Source: Streptomyces brevispora (GTDB lineage: Bacteria > Actinomycetota > Actinomycetes > Streptomycetales > Streptomycetaceae). From it: a stretch of 64,000 bases of DNA. The position numbers and the translations under genes are program-made. A model generated the notes under the pieces. The model worked only from the letters and a program-made list of their open reading frames with translations, was not told the origin of the DNA and made no database searches. This document shows, piece after piece, positions 53,421 to 61,393 of this stretch; the stretch's first letter is position 1, and every line of letters begins with the position of its first letter. The stretch is from NCBI RefSeq assembly GCF_007829885.1, contig NZ_VIWW01000001.1, forward strand, positions 2,108,001 to 2,172,000. Reading direction: 5' to 3'.

Positions 53421-54670
53421 GCGAGACCTTCCAGTACGTCGGCGAGTGCGATCACCCCGGCCACGCAGTCGTCCTCGGCGGCGTGCTCGGCCGGCGAGTG
53501 CGAGATCCCGGTGGGGTTCCGGACGAACAGCATGGCGGTAGGGGCCGAAGCGGACAAAATACCCGCATCGTGTCCCGCTCCGGTGCCGAGTACGGGGACG
53601 GCGCGACCGTCGCCACGGGTGGCGGCGCCCTTCAGGATCGTGCCCAGCTCGTCGCGCAGGGCGTGCCGGAACTCCACGACGGGCGTGAAGGACTCCCGTA
53701 CGACGTCGAGATCGATCCCGGCCCGTTCGGCGTGTTCCCGGGCGGCCCGCTCGATCCCGGTGACGACGGCGTCCAGGGTGTCCTGGTCGGCGGCCCGGGA
53801 GTCGAGCCAGCCGCGCACCAGGGAGGGGATCGCGTTGACGCCGTTCGGCTCGACGGCGATCTTGCCGAAGGTGGCGAGGGCGCCGGCCGCCTCCGCCTCC
53901 CGGCGGGCGGCGAGCACGGTCTCGGCGTACGTGAGCATCGGGTCGCGCCGGTCGGCGAGCCGGGTGGTACCCGCGTGATTGGCCTCGCCCCGGAAATCGA
54001 ACCGCCAGCGTCCGTGCGGCCAGATCGCGGAGGCGATGCCGACGGGGTCGCCGGTGAGGTCGAGGGCGCGCCCCTGCTCGACGTGGAGCTCGACGAACGC
54101 ACCGATACGGGCGAGCCGTTCCGGGTCCGGTCCGATGGCGTCGGGGTCGTACCCGGCCGCCTCCATGGCCTGCGGGAGCGTGACACCGTCCCCGTCCCGC
54201 AGCCGGTGCGCGGCCTCGGCGGTCAGCTGCCCGGCGGCGAGCCGGGAGCCGACGCAGGCGAGGCCGAAGCGGGCACCTTCCTCGTCGCCGAAGTTGGTGA
54301 TGGCCAGCGGCCTGGTGAACTCAACGCCCCTGCCGCGGAGTTCGTCGAGGGCGGCGAAGGAGGAGACGACACCGAGCGGCCCGTCGAAGGCGCCGCCGTC
54401 CGGCACCGAGTCGAGGTGCGACCCGGTGACGACGGCGTCCCCGGCCAGGGGGTCGCCGAGCCAGGCCCACTGATTGCCGTTGCGGTCGGTCTCCAGGGTC
54501 AGCCCGCGGGCCTCGGCCTGTGCCCGGAACCACCTACGGCAGTCGGCGTCGGCGGCGCTCCAGGCGTAACGCCGGTAGCCGCCGCTGTCCGGGTGGCGCC
54601 CGATGGGAGCGAGCTCGCGCCACATGTCCTGAAAGGACAGGGGTGACCGCGGTCCGCCCGGCGCCGTCAC
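53411..54670 (-). CDS. M20-family amidohydrolase (allantoate amidohydrolase-like) in the hut operon
   Basis: 419 aa. Dinuclear-metal peptidase M20 / N-carbamoyl-amino-acid hydrolase type: His and Asp in [19 protein letters not shown], the Glu pair in [10 protein letters not shown], and [15 protein letters not shown] with His ligand. The lid domain includes [20 protein letters not shown]. Relatives hydrolyse allantoate or N-carbamoyl amino acids. Its place between hutU and hutF (4-bp overlap with hutU) suggests it removes the formyl group from N-formyl-Glu, the step otherwise done by HutG, which is absent here. That role is inference. Confidence 0.88.
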   Translation of the reverse strand: MTAPGGPRSPLSFQDMWRELAPIGRHPDSGGYRRYAWSAADADCRRWFRAQAEARGLTLETDRNGNQWAWLGDPLAGDAVVTGSHLDSVPDGGAFDGPLGVVSSFAALDELRGRGVEFTRPLAITNFGDEEGARFGLACVGSRLAAGQLTAEAAHRLRDGDGVTLPQAMEAAGYDPDAIGPDPERLARIGAFVELHVEQGRALDLTGDPVGIASAIWPHGRWRFDFRGEANHAGTTRLADRRDPMLTYAETVLAARREAEAAGALATFGKIAVEPNGVNAIPSLVRGWLDSRAADQDTLDAVVTGIERAAREHAERAGIDLDVVRESFTPVVEFRHALRDELGTILKGAATRGDGRAVPVLGTGAGHDAGILSASAPTAMLFVRNPTGISHSPAEHAAEDDCVAGVIALADVLEGLACR

Positions 54671-56328
54671 GCCCCGTCCTCCCGCATCGGCACCCGCACA
54701 CCCTTGTCCGAGGCGACCGACTCCGCGATGTCGTACCCCGCGTCCACGTGCCGGACGACCCCCATGCCCGGGTCGTTCGTCAGCACCCGCCGGATCTTCT
54801 CGCCCGCCAGTTTCGTCCCGTCGGCCACCGTCACCTGGCCCGCGTGGATGGAGCGCCCCATGCCCACGCCGCCGCCGTGGTGGATGGAGACCCAGGACGC
54901 CCCCGACGCCACGTTGACCATGGCGTTCAGCAGCGGCCAGTCGGCGATCGCGTCGGACCCGTCGAGCATGGCCTCGGTCTCCCGGTACGGGGAGGCCACG
55001 GATCCGCAGTCCAGGTGGTCGCGTCCGATGGCCAGCGGCGCGGCCAGCTCACCGCTCGCCACCATGTCGTTGAACCGCTCGCCGGCCCGGTCCCGTTCGC
55101 CGTAGCCGAGCCAGCAGATACGGGCGGGCAGTCCCTGGAACTGGACGCGCTCGCCGGCCATCTTGATCCAGCGGTGCAGCGATTCGTTCTCCGGGAAGAG
55201 TTCGAGCATCGCCTTGTCGGTCTTGTGGATGTCGGACGCCTCGCCGGACAGGGCCGCCCAGCGGAACGGGCCCTTGCCCTCGCAGAAGAGCGGCCGGATG
55301 TACGCGGGCACGAAGCCAGGGAAGTCGAAGGCCCGCTCGTATCCCGCGAGTTGGGCCTCGCCGCGGATCGAGTTGCCGTAGTCGAAGACCTCGGCGCCCG
55401 CGTCCATGAAGCCGACCATCGCCTCGACGTGCTTCGCCATCGACTCACGGGCGCGCAGGGTGAAGTCGGCGGGCTTCTCGGTCGCGTAGTCGGCCATGTC
55501 GTCGAAGTCGACCCCAAGCGGCAGGTAGGCGAGGGGGTCGTGCGCGCTGGTCTGGTCGGTGACGATGTCGATCGGGGCGCCCTCGGCGAGCATCCGCGGC
55601 AGCAGCTCCGCGGCGTTGCCGAGCAGCCCGATGGAGAGCGGCCTGCGCGCGTCCCGTGCCTCGACCGCGAGCCGGAGCGCGTGCTCCAGGGAGTCGGCGC
55701 GCACGTCCAGGAAGCGGTGCTCGATGCGGCGCTCGATGGCGCGCGGGTCGCAGTCGATACAGATCGCGACGCCGTCGTTCATCGTCACGGCGAGCGGCTG
55801 GGCGCCGCCCATCCCGCCGAGCCCGGCGGTCAGGGTGATGGTCCCGGCCAGCGTCCCGCCGAACTTCTTCGCGGCGACGGCGGCGAACGTCTCGTAGGTG
55901 CCCTGCAGGATGCCCTGGGTGCCGATGTAGATCCACGAACCGGCGGTCATCTGGCCGTACATGGTGAGCCCCAGCGCCTCCAGGCGGCGGAACTCCTCCC
56001 AGTTCGCCCAGTCGCCGACGAGGTTGGAGTTGGCGATCAGGACCCGCGGGGCCCACTCGTGCGTCTGCATGACGCCGACCGGCCGTCCGGACTGGACGAG
56101 CATCGTCTCGTCCTGCTTGAGCGTGCGCAGTGTGCGCACCATCGCGTCGAACGAGCGCCAGTCGCGGGCCGCCTTGCCGGTGCCGCCGTAGACGACGAGC
56201 TTGTCGGGGTGCTCGGCGACCTCGGGGTCGAGGTTGTTCTGCAGCATCCGCAGCGCGGCTTCCTGCTGCCATCCCAGGGCGCTCAGTTCGGTACCGCGCG
56301 GTGCCCGTACGGGGCGGGGTCCTGACAT
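54667..56328 (-). CDS. hutU: Urocanate hydratase HutU
   Basis: 553 aa, full length. The ATG has GGAGG 7 nt upstream. Blocks: [40 protein letters not shown] (NAD+ site), [18 protein letters not shown] and a C-terminal [18 protein letters not shown]. It hydrates urocanate to imidazolonepropionate with tightly bound NAD+. First gene of hutU - M20 - hutF - hutI. A promoter-like pair and a palindrome lie directly upstream. No hutH (histidine ammonia-lyase) is in the window, as expected if it is unlinked. Confidence 0.96.
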   Translation of the reverse strand: MSGPRPVRAPRGTELSALGWQQEAALRMLQNNLDPEVAEHPDKLVVYGGTGKAARDWRSFDAMVRTLRTLKQDETMLVQSGRPVGVMQTHEWAPRVLIANSNLVGDWANWEEFRRLEALGLTMYGQMTAGSWIYIGTQGILQGTYETFAAVAAKKFGGTLAGTITLTAGLGGMGGAQPLAVTMNDGVAICIDCDPRAIERRIEHRFLDVRADSLEHALRLAVEARDARRPLSIGLLGNAAELLPRMLAEGAPIDIVTDQTSAHDPLAYLPLGVDFDDMADYATEKPADFTLRARESMAKHVEAMVGFMDAGAEVFDYGNSIRGEAQLAGYERAFDFPGFVPAYIRPLFCEGKGPFRWAALSGEASDIHKTDKAMLELFPENESLHRWIKMAGERVQFQGLPARICWLGYGERDRAGERFNDMVASGELAAPLAIGRDHLDCGSVASPYRETEAMLDGSDAIADWPLLNAMVNVASGASWVSIHHGGGVGMGRSIHAGQVTVADGTKLAGEKIRRVLTNDPGMGVVRHVDAGYDIAESVASDKGVRVPMREDGA

Positions 56329-56348
56329 GGCAATGCCTCCTCGCGACT

Positions 56349-56394
56349 GTGAATTTTCTATTCACATCTTGATCGGCTGAATACCTCCAGTCAA
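56349..56394 (-). promoter_or_regulatory. Candidate hut promoter and operator
   Basis: On the minus strand TTGACT (56389-56394) is followed after 17 nt by CAAGAT (56366-56371), a plausible -35/-10 pair. Directly against the -10 box lies the perfect dyad GTGAAT-TTTCT-ATTCAC (56349-56365), which would cover the start point, 20 nt before hutU. This geometry suits repression of the hut operon. The regulator is not encoded next to it. Confidence 0.55.
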
Positions 56395-56561
56395 CAGGGC
56401 GGCTCGGACGGCGTACCGGAGGGCCCCCGTCCGGTGCGCGGCGGGGTATTTTCCCCCATCACCTGCATGTACCCATGGAAAATGCCAGAACCTCCACCGG
56501 GCGTGAGCACGTTGCGTAACCTCAGGGTCACAGCCGCACGCAGCGTCGGAGGGGAGTCCGC

Positions 56562-56987
56562 GTGCCCGGAATCGACGAGTGCCTGCTCGACGTCATGAGA
56601 CTGCCCGGTGCCCGTGGTGCCGCCGTGGTCGACTGGACGAGCGGTCTCGCTCTCGGCACCATCGGTGACTCGCCCAACGGCGATCACGAGGCCACCGCCG
56701 CCGAGACGGCAGAGGTGGCACGGATGGCGGCCGAGCAGCCCGCCTTCGCCCTCGGTTCACCGCAGCCGCCGCCGGCCACCGCCGACGGCAAGGGTGTCAC
56801 GGGGACGGGCTCCCCGGTCGAGGACGTCATCGTCACCACCCGGTCCGGGTACCACATCCTCCGATTCGTCGAAACTGCGTTCGACAGCAGCGTGTTCCTT
56901 CACCTGTGGCTGGACCGCGCGGAGGGCAACCTGGCACTGGCCCGGATCCGGCTGGGCGAGACGGCCGAGCGGCTGGTCCTGGCATGA
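56562..56987 (+). CDS. Roadblock-like small protein, first gene of the operon
   Basis: 141 aa from a GTG, with GGAGGGG 7 nt upstream. GAAVVDWTSGLALGTIGDS matches GVALVDYTSGMALGTLGGG of the 124-aa protein at 58409, and RSGYHILRFVETAFDSSVFL matches its second half. Both therefore share a roadblock/LC7-like profilin fold. An Ala/Pro-rich insertion (about 50-80) separates the halves. Probably a dimeric scaffold. The stop overlaps the next gene by 4 bp. Divergent from hutU (233-bp spacer). Confidence 0.7.
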   Translation: MPGIDECLLDVMRLPGARGAAVVDWTSGLALGTIGDSPNGDHEATAAETAEVARMAAEQPAFALGSPQPPPATADGKGVTGTGSPVEDVIVTTRSGYHILRFVETAFDSSVFLHLWLDRAEGNLALARIRLGETAERLVLA

Positions 56988-57778
56988 GGACGACCGCCCC
57001 GCCACCCGACCCCGCCTTGCCGGTGTTATCGCCCATGCTCCAGCGCCTCGCCGCCGAACGGGCCACCGGCGCCCTGATGCGCGACCGCGGCACCCTCTAC
57101 CTCGCCGACGGCAAGGTGGTGCACGCCGAGAGCCCGGCCACGCCCGGCATCGACGTCCTGCTCACCCGGGGCGGTGCGCTGCACCGCGACGGCTGGTGGG
57201 ACGCGGTCGCCCAGGCGGGCGCCGGACAGCGGGTCGGCCGCTACCTCGTGGACAGCGGGCGGGTGACGGGCGGCGCGCTGGAGCTGTGCCACCTGGGCGC
57301 GTTGTACGACGCGGCGTTCTTCGCCCTCGCCCCGACCCGGACCCCGGCCCGCTTCCGTTACGGGGTCGCCCACTGGATCGGCCCGGTCCGCCCGGTACCC
57401 GTGGACGCCGTGCAGCGCGAGACGCTCCGGCGCCGGGAGTTACTGGACCGGATCTGGCCCGACGCGGTGACCGACAGCGCCCCGCTCGTACGGACCGGCC
57501 GCCCGGTCGACTCCCCCGTGCCGCCGCGCCAGCGCCGTGTGCTGGAGCGCGTGGACGGGGTGCTCACCGCGACGGACATCGCCCAGGAGCTGGGCAGATC
57601 GGCTTTCCATACCCTGGTCGACCTGCGACGGCTGGCCGCCTCCGGGCTGGTGGAAGCCGTCCGGCAGCCGGCGGGCCCGGCCGGCTCCACAGCCGCCCGG
57701 ATCCCGTTGCCCGAGGTCACGGCCGACCCCGACGTCGCACTGTTGCGCCGGCTCCGAGACGCATTGGAGGCCCTGTGA
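56984..57778 (+). CDS. DUF4388-like / winged-helix regulator with two TTA codons
   Basis: 264 aa from ATG 56984 in a 4-bp overlap. Residues 18-110 (MLQRLAAERATGALMRDRGT, then LADGKVVHAESP) resemble DUF4388, found in bacterial signalling proteins beside roadblock domains. The C-terminus (about 175-235: RRVLERVDGVLTATDIAQEL, then VDLRRLAASGLVEAV) looks like a winged helix. Codons 15 (57026-57028) and 153 (57440-57442) are TTA, so synthesis should need the bldA tRNA and be limited to development or stationary phase. Target unknown. The roadblock gene follows at once. Confidence 0.65.
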   Translation: MRTTAPPPDPALPVLSPMLQRLAAERATGALMRDRGTLYLADGKVVHAESPATPGIDVLLTRGGALHRDGWWDAVAQAGAGQRVGRYLVDSGRVTGGALELCHLGALYDAAFFALAPTRTPARFRYGVAHWIGPVRPVPVDAVQRETLRRRELLDRIWPDAVTDSAPLVRTGRPVDSPVPPRQRRVLERVDGVLTATDIAQELGRSAFHTLVDLRRLAASGLVEAVRQPAGPAGSTAARIPLPEVTADPDVALLRRLRDALEAL

Positions 57779-57816
57779 TACGCGCGCTCAGACAGCGTGC
57801 CGGAAGGAGACAGCTG

Positions 57817-58287
57817 ATGGTGCCCGAGGCCGAGGTCCAGAACGTACTGGCCGAACTCCAGCGGCTGCGGGCGCGGGTGCCGCTCCTCGCGGGCGCCCTG
57901 GCGGCCAGCACCGACGGACTCGTCCTCGCCCATGACACCCCGGGGGTGGAGGCCGAAGGGGTCGCCGCACTGACTGCGGCCGCCCTCGGCGTCTCCATCC
58001 GGATGACGGAGGCCACCGGCCGCGGCGGCTTCCGCGAACTTCTCGTACGGGGCGAGACGGGCTACATCGCGGCGTACGCCGCGGGGTCGTCCGCCGTGCT
58101 GACCCTGCTGGCGGAGGACCGGATCAACGTCGGCAGGCTCCACCTGGAGGGCCGCCGGGCCGGCACCCGGATCGGTCAGCTCGTCGACGCCGCACTGGAA
58201 CGCACCCCGCAGCCCGCGCCCGGCGCACGCGCACCGGCGCAACGCCCCCCGCAGCAGCCCGGCACGCTGCCCCACCGCACGACATGA
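57817..58287 (+). CDS. Roadblock/LC7 domain protein
   Basis: 156 aa from ATG 57817, chosen for its strong AAGGAGA site 6-7 nt upstream; a GTG at 57775 overlapping the previous stop would add 14 basic residues. Residues 5-110 form a roadblock fold: EVQNVLAELQRLRARVP, GALAASTDGLVLAHDTPG and VLTLLAEDRINVGRLHLEGR. This is the type called CvnB in Streptomyces conservons. The 40-residue tail is Pro/Ala/Gln-rich. It likely partners a small GTPase, but none is nearby. Confidence 0.82.
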   Translation: MVPEAEVQNVLAELQRLRARVPLLAGALAASTDGLVLAHDTPGVEAEGVAALTAAALGVSIRMTEATGRGGFRELLVRGETGYIAAYAAGSSAVLTLLAEDRINVGRLHLEGRRAGTRIGQLVDAALERTPQPAPGARAPAQRPPQQPGTLPHRTT

Positions 58288-58408
58288 CGCGGGCGGCACC
58301 GGCACCCCGCGACACGGGCCGCCAACCGCCACCCGCACCGCACAGAGCTCCAGCCCACAGAAACGGAACCGGCCGTCGCGGCCGGTCAGGGAAAGGAATC
58401 AAGCACTC

Positions 58409-58783
58409 ATGGCGAACACCGAAGCGTCACTGAAGGAAGCGATGACGTCCATCGAGGGCACCGTCGGTGTCGCCCTCGTCGACTACACGAGCGGCATGGC
58501 GCTGGGCACCCTCGGCGGCGGCAAGGAGTTCAACCTGGAGGTCGCGGCGGCGGGCAACACCGACGTCGTACGCGCCAAGCTCCGCACCATGGAACACCTG
58601 GGCATCCAGGACGAGATCGAGGACATCCTGATCACCCTGGGCGGCCAGTACCACATGATCCGGCTGCTCAAGACCCGTGGCAACAACGGCCTGTTCCTCT
58701 ATCTGGTGCTGGACTCCGGCCGCGCCAACCTGGCCATGGCCCGCCACCAGCTGAGGAAGATCGAGGCCGAGCTGGACGTCTGA
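58409..58783 (+). CDS. Roadblock-like protein, 124 aa
   Basis: 124 aa with AAAGGAA about 10 nt upstream. The profilin-like pattern is LKEAMTSIEGTVGVALVDYT, then GMALGTLGGGKEF, DIEDILITLGGQYHMIR-type strands and a long C-terminal helix (ANLAMARHQLRKIEAEL). Homologous to the first gene of this operon but lacking its insertion. The 121-bp gap before it may allow separate regulation. Probably a homodimer or heterodimer partner of the other roadblock proteins. Confidence 0.75.
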   Translation: MANTEASLKEAMTSIEGTVGVALVDYTSGMALGTLGGGKEFNLEVAAAGNTDVVRAKLRTMEHLGIQDEIEDILITLGGQYHMIRLLKTRGNNGLFLYLVLDSGRANLAMARHQLRKIEAELDV

Positions 58784-58790
58784 CCGACCG

Positions 58791-59357
58791 TCAGCGGGAG
58801 CGCCGCGCCCCACCGGGCGCGGCGTCCCCGGCCACCGGCCCGGTCGTCCGGTACGCCTCGATCTGCTTGCCGGCGGGCCGCCCGCGCTCCACCCGGTCCG
58901 TGCGCACCCAGTACAGGGCGTCGTCCCGGCGCTCCCACTGCCCGATCCGGACGGCCTTGGCCCAGAGTCCGGCCCCGGCCCCCGCGAGCAGCAGCCCGCC
59001 CGCCCCGGGCAGCACGCACGCGCTCGCGACGGCCACGAGGAACGCCCCGAGCAGCCACCAGCGGTGTCCGCGACGCCAGTTGCGCGCGGTCGCGGCCCGG
59101 TCCTGGAGGAAGTCGGTACGGCCGGCCCGGGTGGCGCCCCGGGCGAGTGCGGCGTACCGCCCGCCGCGCGCCAGTGCCACGACGGCCATCGTGACCAGGA
59201 ACAGCGCGGCCCCGGTCAGCAGCCCGATGCGCCGGCCGGTGAGCCCCGGCACCAGTGCCCCGATGGCCGCGGCGAGCAGCCCCGGCCACCACATCGGCGC
59301 CGCGCCCGCCCGTACGATCACGGCCACTCTCGCCAACGACTGCGCTCCGCGCCCCAT
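58791..59357 (-). CDS. Four-helix membrane protein of unknown function
   Basis: 188 aa from the ATG at 59355-59357, with GAGGGG 8 nt upstream. Four helices in two pairs (about 20-40, 45-62, 100-118, 120-138). Between the pairs is a basic loop, ARNWRRGHRWW, and the cytoplasmic-looking C-terminus is Arg/Gly-rich. No family recognised. It converges on the roadblock operon with 7 bp between stops. Confidence 0.65.
   Translation of the reverse strand: MGRGAQSLARVAVIVRAGAAPMWWPGLLAAAIGALVPGLTGRRIGLLTGAALFLVTMAVVALARGGRYAALARGATRAGRTDFLQDRAATARNWRRGHRWWLLGAFLVAVASACVLPGAGGLLLAGAGAGLWAKAVRIGQWERRDDALYWVRTDRVERGRPAGKQIEAYRTTGPVAGDAAPGGARRSR
58801..58824. terminator. 10-bp hairpin at the convergent gene ends
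   Basis: 58801-58810 pairs with 58815-58824 around CACC. It lies just past the plus-strand roadblock gene and inside the last codons of the minus-strand membrane gene, so it could stop plus-strand transcription. Confidence 0.5.
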
Positions 59358-59451
59358 GTCCGTACCCCTCTCGACGGGTCCCGTGCTCGTTCCGTGGGCG
59401 CAGATTAAGGGCCGTGGATGAGCGAAGTCTGAGAATCGGAGGGATACGTGC

Positions 59452-60297
59452 TCACTCGATGAACAGGCCCCGCGCCGCCGCCCTCGCGTCGAACTCCTCC
59501 AGCCGCGCCTGCGCGTCCGGCAGGGCGTCGCACATGGACTCCAGCAGCACGCGCCCGAGCAGCATCGGCGCACACGCCGTGTCGAAGGCGAGCCCGGTCC
59601 CGACGGCGGCCGGGATCAGCAGATCGCTGTGCGCGGCCACCGGGGCGAAGGCGGAGTCCGCGACCGAGATCACGGCCAGTCCCTGTTCCCGCGCGTACGC
59701 GAGTGCGTCCACGACCTCGCGGGGGTGGCGCGGCAGTGCGAAGCAGATCAGCGCACTGGCCCCGGCCCGGCGGGCGGCGTCGATCCGGTCGTGCAGCATG
59801 CTGCCGCCCTCGTCGAGCACCCGGACGTCGGGGTGCACCTTGGCGGCGAAGTACCCGAAGCCCCGGGCCTGCGAGGAGGCGGCGCGCAGCCCCAGCACGG
59901 GCAGCGGGCGCGAGGCGGCGAGCAGCCGCCCGGCCCGCTCGACCGGCGCCGGGTCGGCGAGCAGCTCGGCGAGGTGGCGCAGGTTCTCGATCTCGGCGTG
60001 CACCGCCTGCTGGTACTCGTTGTACGTGTCCTGCGCGCCGCCCGCGACGGGCCCGGCCGGGGTGACCTCGCGCAGATGCCTGCGCAGCGCCGGGTACCCG
60101 TCGAAGCCGAGTGCGACGGCGAACCGGGTGACGGAGGGCTGGCTCACCCCGGCCAGTTCGGCCAGCTCGACGCTGGACAGGAACGGGGCGTCGCCGGCCC
60201 TGCGCACCATCGAGTGCGCGATGCGCCGCTGGGTGGGGGTGAGCCTGCGCCCCTCGAACAGCTGCTGCAACCTCGCGGCCGGGCTGCTCCCGCTCAT
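59452..60297 (-). CDS. MurR/RpiR-family transcriptional regulator
   Basis: 281 aa from the ATG at 60295-60297, with GAGGGG 5 nt upstream. The N-terminal HTH (about 12-85) reads RLTPTQRRIAHSMVRRAGDA, then LAELAGVSQPSVTRFAVALG, the family's recognition helix. The SIS sugar-phosphate-binding domain (about 105-250) includes LGLRAASSQARGFGYFAAKV and LICFALPRHPREVVDALAYA. It senses a phosphosugar, perhaps an amino-sugar phosphate. A dyad (60366-60383) lies upstream. Confidence 0.92.
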   Translation of the reverse strand: MSGSSPAARLQQLFEGRRLTPTQRRIAHSMVRRAGDAPFLSSVELAELAGVSQPSVTRFAVALGFDGYPALRRHLREVTPAGPVAGGAQDTYNEYQQAVHAEIENLRHLAELLADPAPVERAGRLLAASRPLPVLGLRAASSQARGFGYFAAKVHPDVRVLDEGGSMLHDRIDAARRAGASALICFALPRHPREVVDALAYAREQGLAVISVADSAFAPVAAHSDLLIPAAVGTGLAFDTACAPMLLGRVLLESMCDALPDAQARLEEFDARAAARGLFIE

Positions 60298-60365
60298 CCT
60301 GTCCCCTCGGTAGGTCCGTCGCGCCACCATCCGGCACCGACGAATCCATTCAGCCAGCAAGGCGT

Positions 60366-60383
60366 CTGCATGTCCATATGCAG
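60366..60383. promoter_or_regulatory. Inverted repeat upstream of the RpiR gene
   Basis: CTGCAT-GTCCAT-ATGCAG has perfect 6-bp arms and a 6-nt spacer, about 70 bp upstream of the RpiR start in the 259-bp divergent spacer. A candidate operator for autoregulation or for the divergent membrane gene. Confidence 0.4.
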
Positions 60384-60556
60384 CCACCCGTCGCCGGGCC
60401 CGTCCGGGCAGGCCCGCTCACCCGGCGGGCCTGCCCGGATGCTGCGGACGTCTTTACGCGCTCGGCCCCGGCGACCGACCCCGGCGCTCGTCCTCCGTGC
60501 AAACAGGGGGGTTAGCCCCACTGACCCGGCCGCCCCCGGCTTCGTACCGTAAGGCC

Positions 60557-60982
60557 ATGGACGCACCCGACACCGAGCTCAAGAAGGAGCTCGACGCCAC
60601 CCTTCAAGCCCGCAGTGAGCTGGGGACCGAGTACGAGTCCGCGCTCGTCGAGTCGTTTCTGGAGAAGGTCGAACAGCGGCTCGACGGCACGCTCGACCGA
60701 CGGGTCAGGCGTCATCTCGCGGAGCAGCAGATCGTCGTCGCCAGGGGGGCGCGCTCGCCGGAGCCTCCCCTGGGGCATTTCGGTGAGCGGTACGGATTCG
60801 CGATCATCTCGCTGGTCCTGGCCATCCCGCTGTCGGCCATCGGCGTCGCCAACGCGGGCATCCAGGGGCTGGTCGTGGCCTGGCTCGGGATCGTCGGCGT
60901 CAACGTCCTCCAGGCCGCCCGCCGGGGGCGGCTGTTCCGTGGCCGGGACAACGAGCGGCCGAAGTCCGACTGGGAGGACTGA
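60557..60982 (+). CDS. Small integral membrane protein
   Basis: 141 aa from ATG 60557. A charged, helical N-terminal half (about 1-75; LKKELDATLQARSELGTEYE) could form a coiled coil. Two membrane helices follow (about 82-100 and 103-122: AIISLVLAIPLSAIGVANAG, then LVVAWLGIVGVNVL). The end is Arg/Asp-rich. It resembles uncharacterised DUF1707-associated or two-helix proteins common in Streptomyces, but no family is certain. Confidence 0.7.
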   Translation: MDAPDTELKKELDATLQARSELGTEYESALVESFLEKVEQRLDGTLDRRVRRHLAEQQIVVARGARSPEPPLGHFGERYGFAIISLVLAIPLSAIGVANAGIQGLVVAWLGIVGVNVLQAARRGRLFRGRDNERPKSDWED

Positions 60983-61393
60983 GACCGGCCGCGTGGCGGA
61001 TCACCGGGTGGAGGCGTACGCCTGACCGGTCACCCGGTCGCGGGCGTGCCGACGCTCCCGCACGAGACGTTCGGCGTGCCCGAAGTGCGCGGGATCCCCG
61101 CGCACCGATGTGTCGAAGCTGTATCGCGGGGACCGCCGCACCCCCGGTTTCCCAGGGGTCGGGACAACGGCGGTCCCCGCGAGGGACGCGGTCCGGGTCA
61201 GGGCCGGCCTCGCATCCGGGCGACAGTGGAGGTCCGGGAGCCGCTCCGTAGTCCGTGTCGCCGTATCGGTGCCGGCGGGTTTCCCCGCCGACACCCACCA
61301 ATCTGCCCGAGCCGTGTTAAGCCGGTGCTGCGGGAACGTGTCGCGCTCGTACCGTTTCCGCGAAGCCCTCGCTCGGGCCGTCGCGGAGACGGC
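60983..61393. other. 411-bp convergent gap with two strong dyads
   Basis: No gene seen. GCGCGGG-ATC-CCCGCGC (61087-61103) is a perfect 7-bp dyad. Next, 61125-61138 pairs perfectly with 61168-61181 (14 bp) around a 29-nt loop that can itself pair (CCCC with GGGG). The tandem hairpins probably terminate transcription from both sides. Confidence 0.6.

Noticed and set aside
61000..61110. tRNA gene in the gap before cbs
   Set aside because: No cloverleaf; T-loop and acceptor stem cannot be assembled. No tRNA or rRNA was seen elsewhere in the window.
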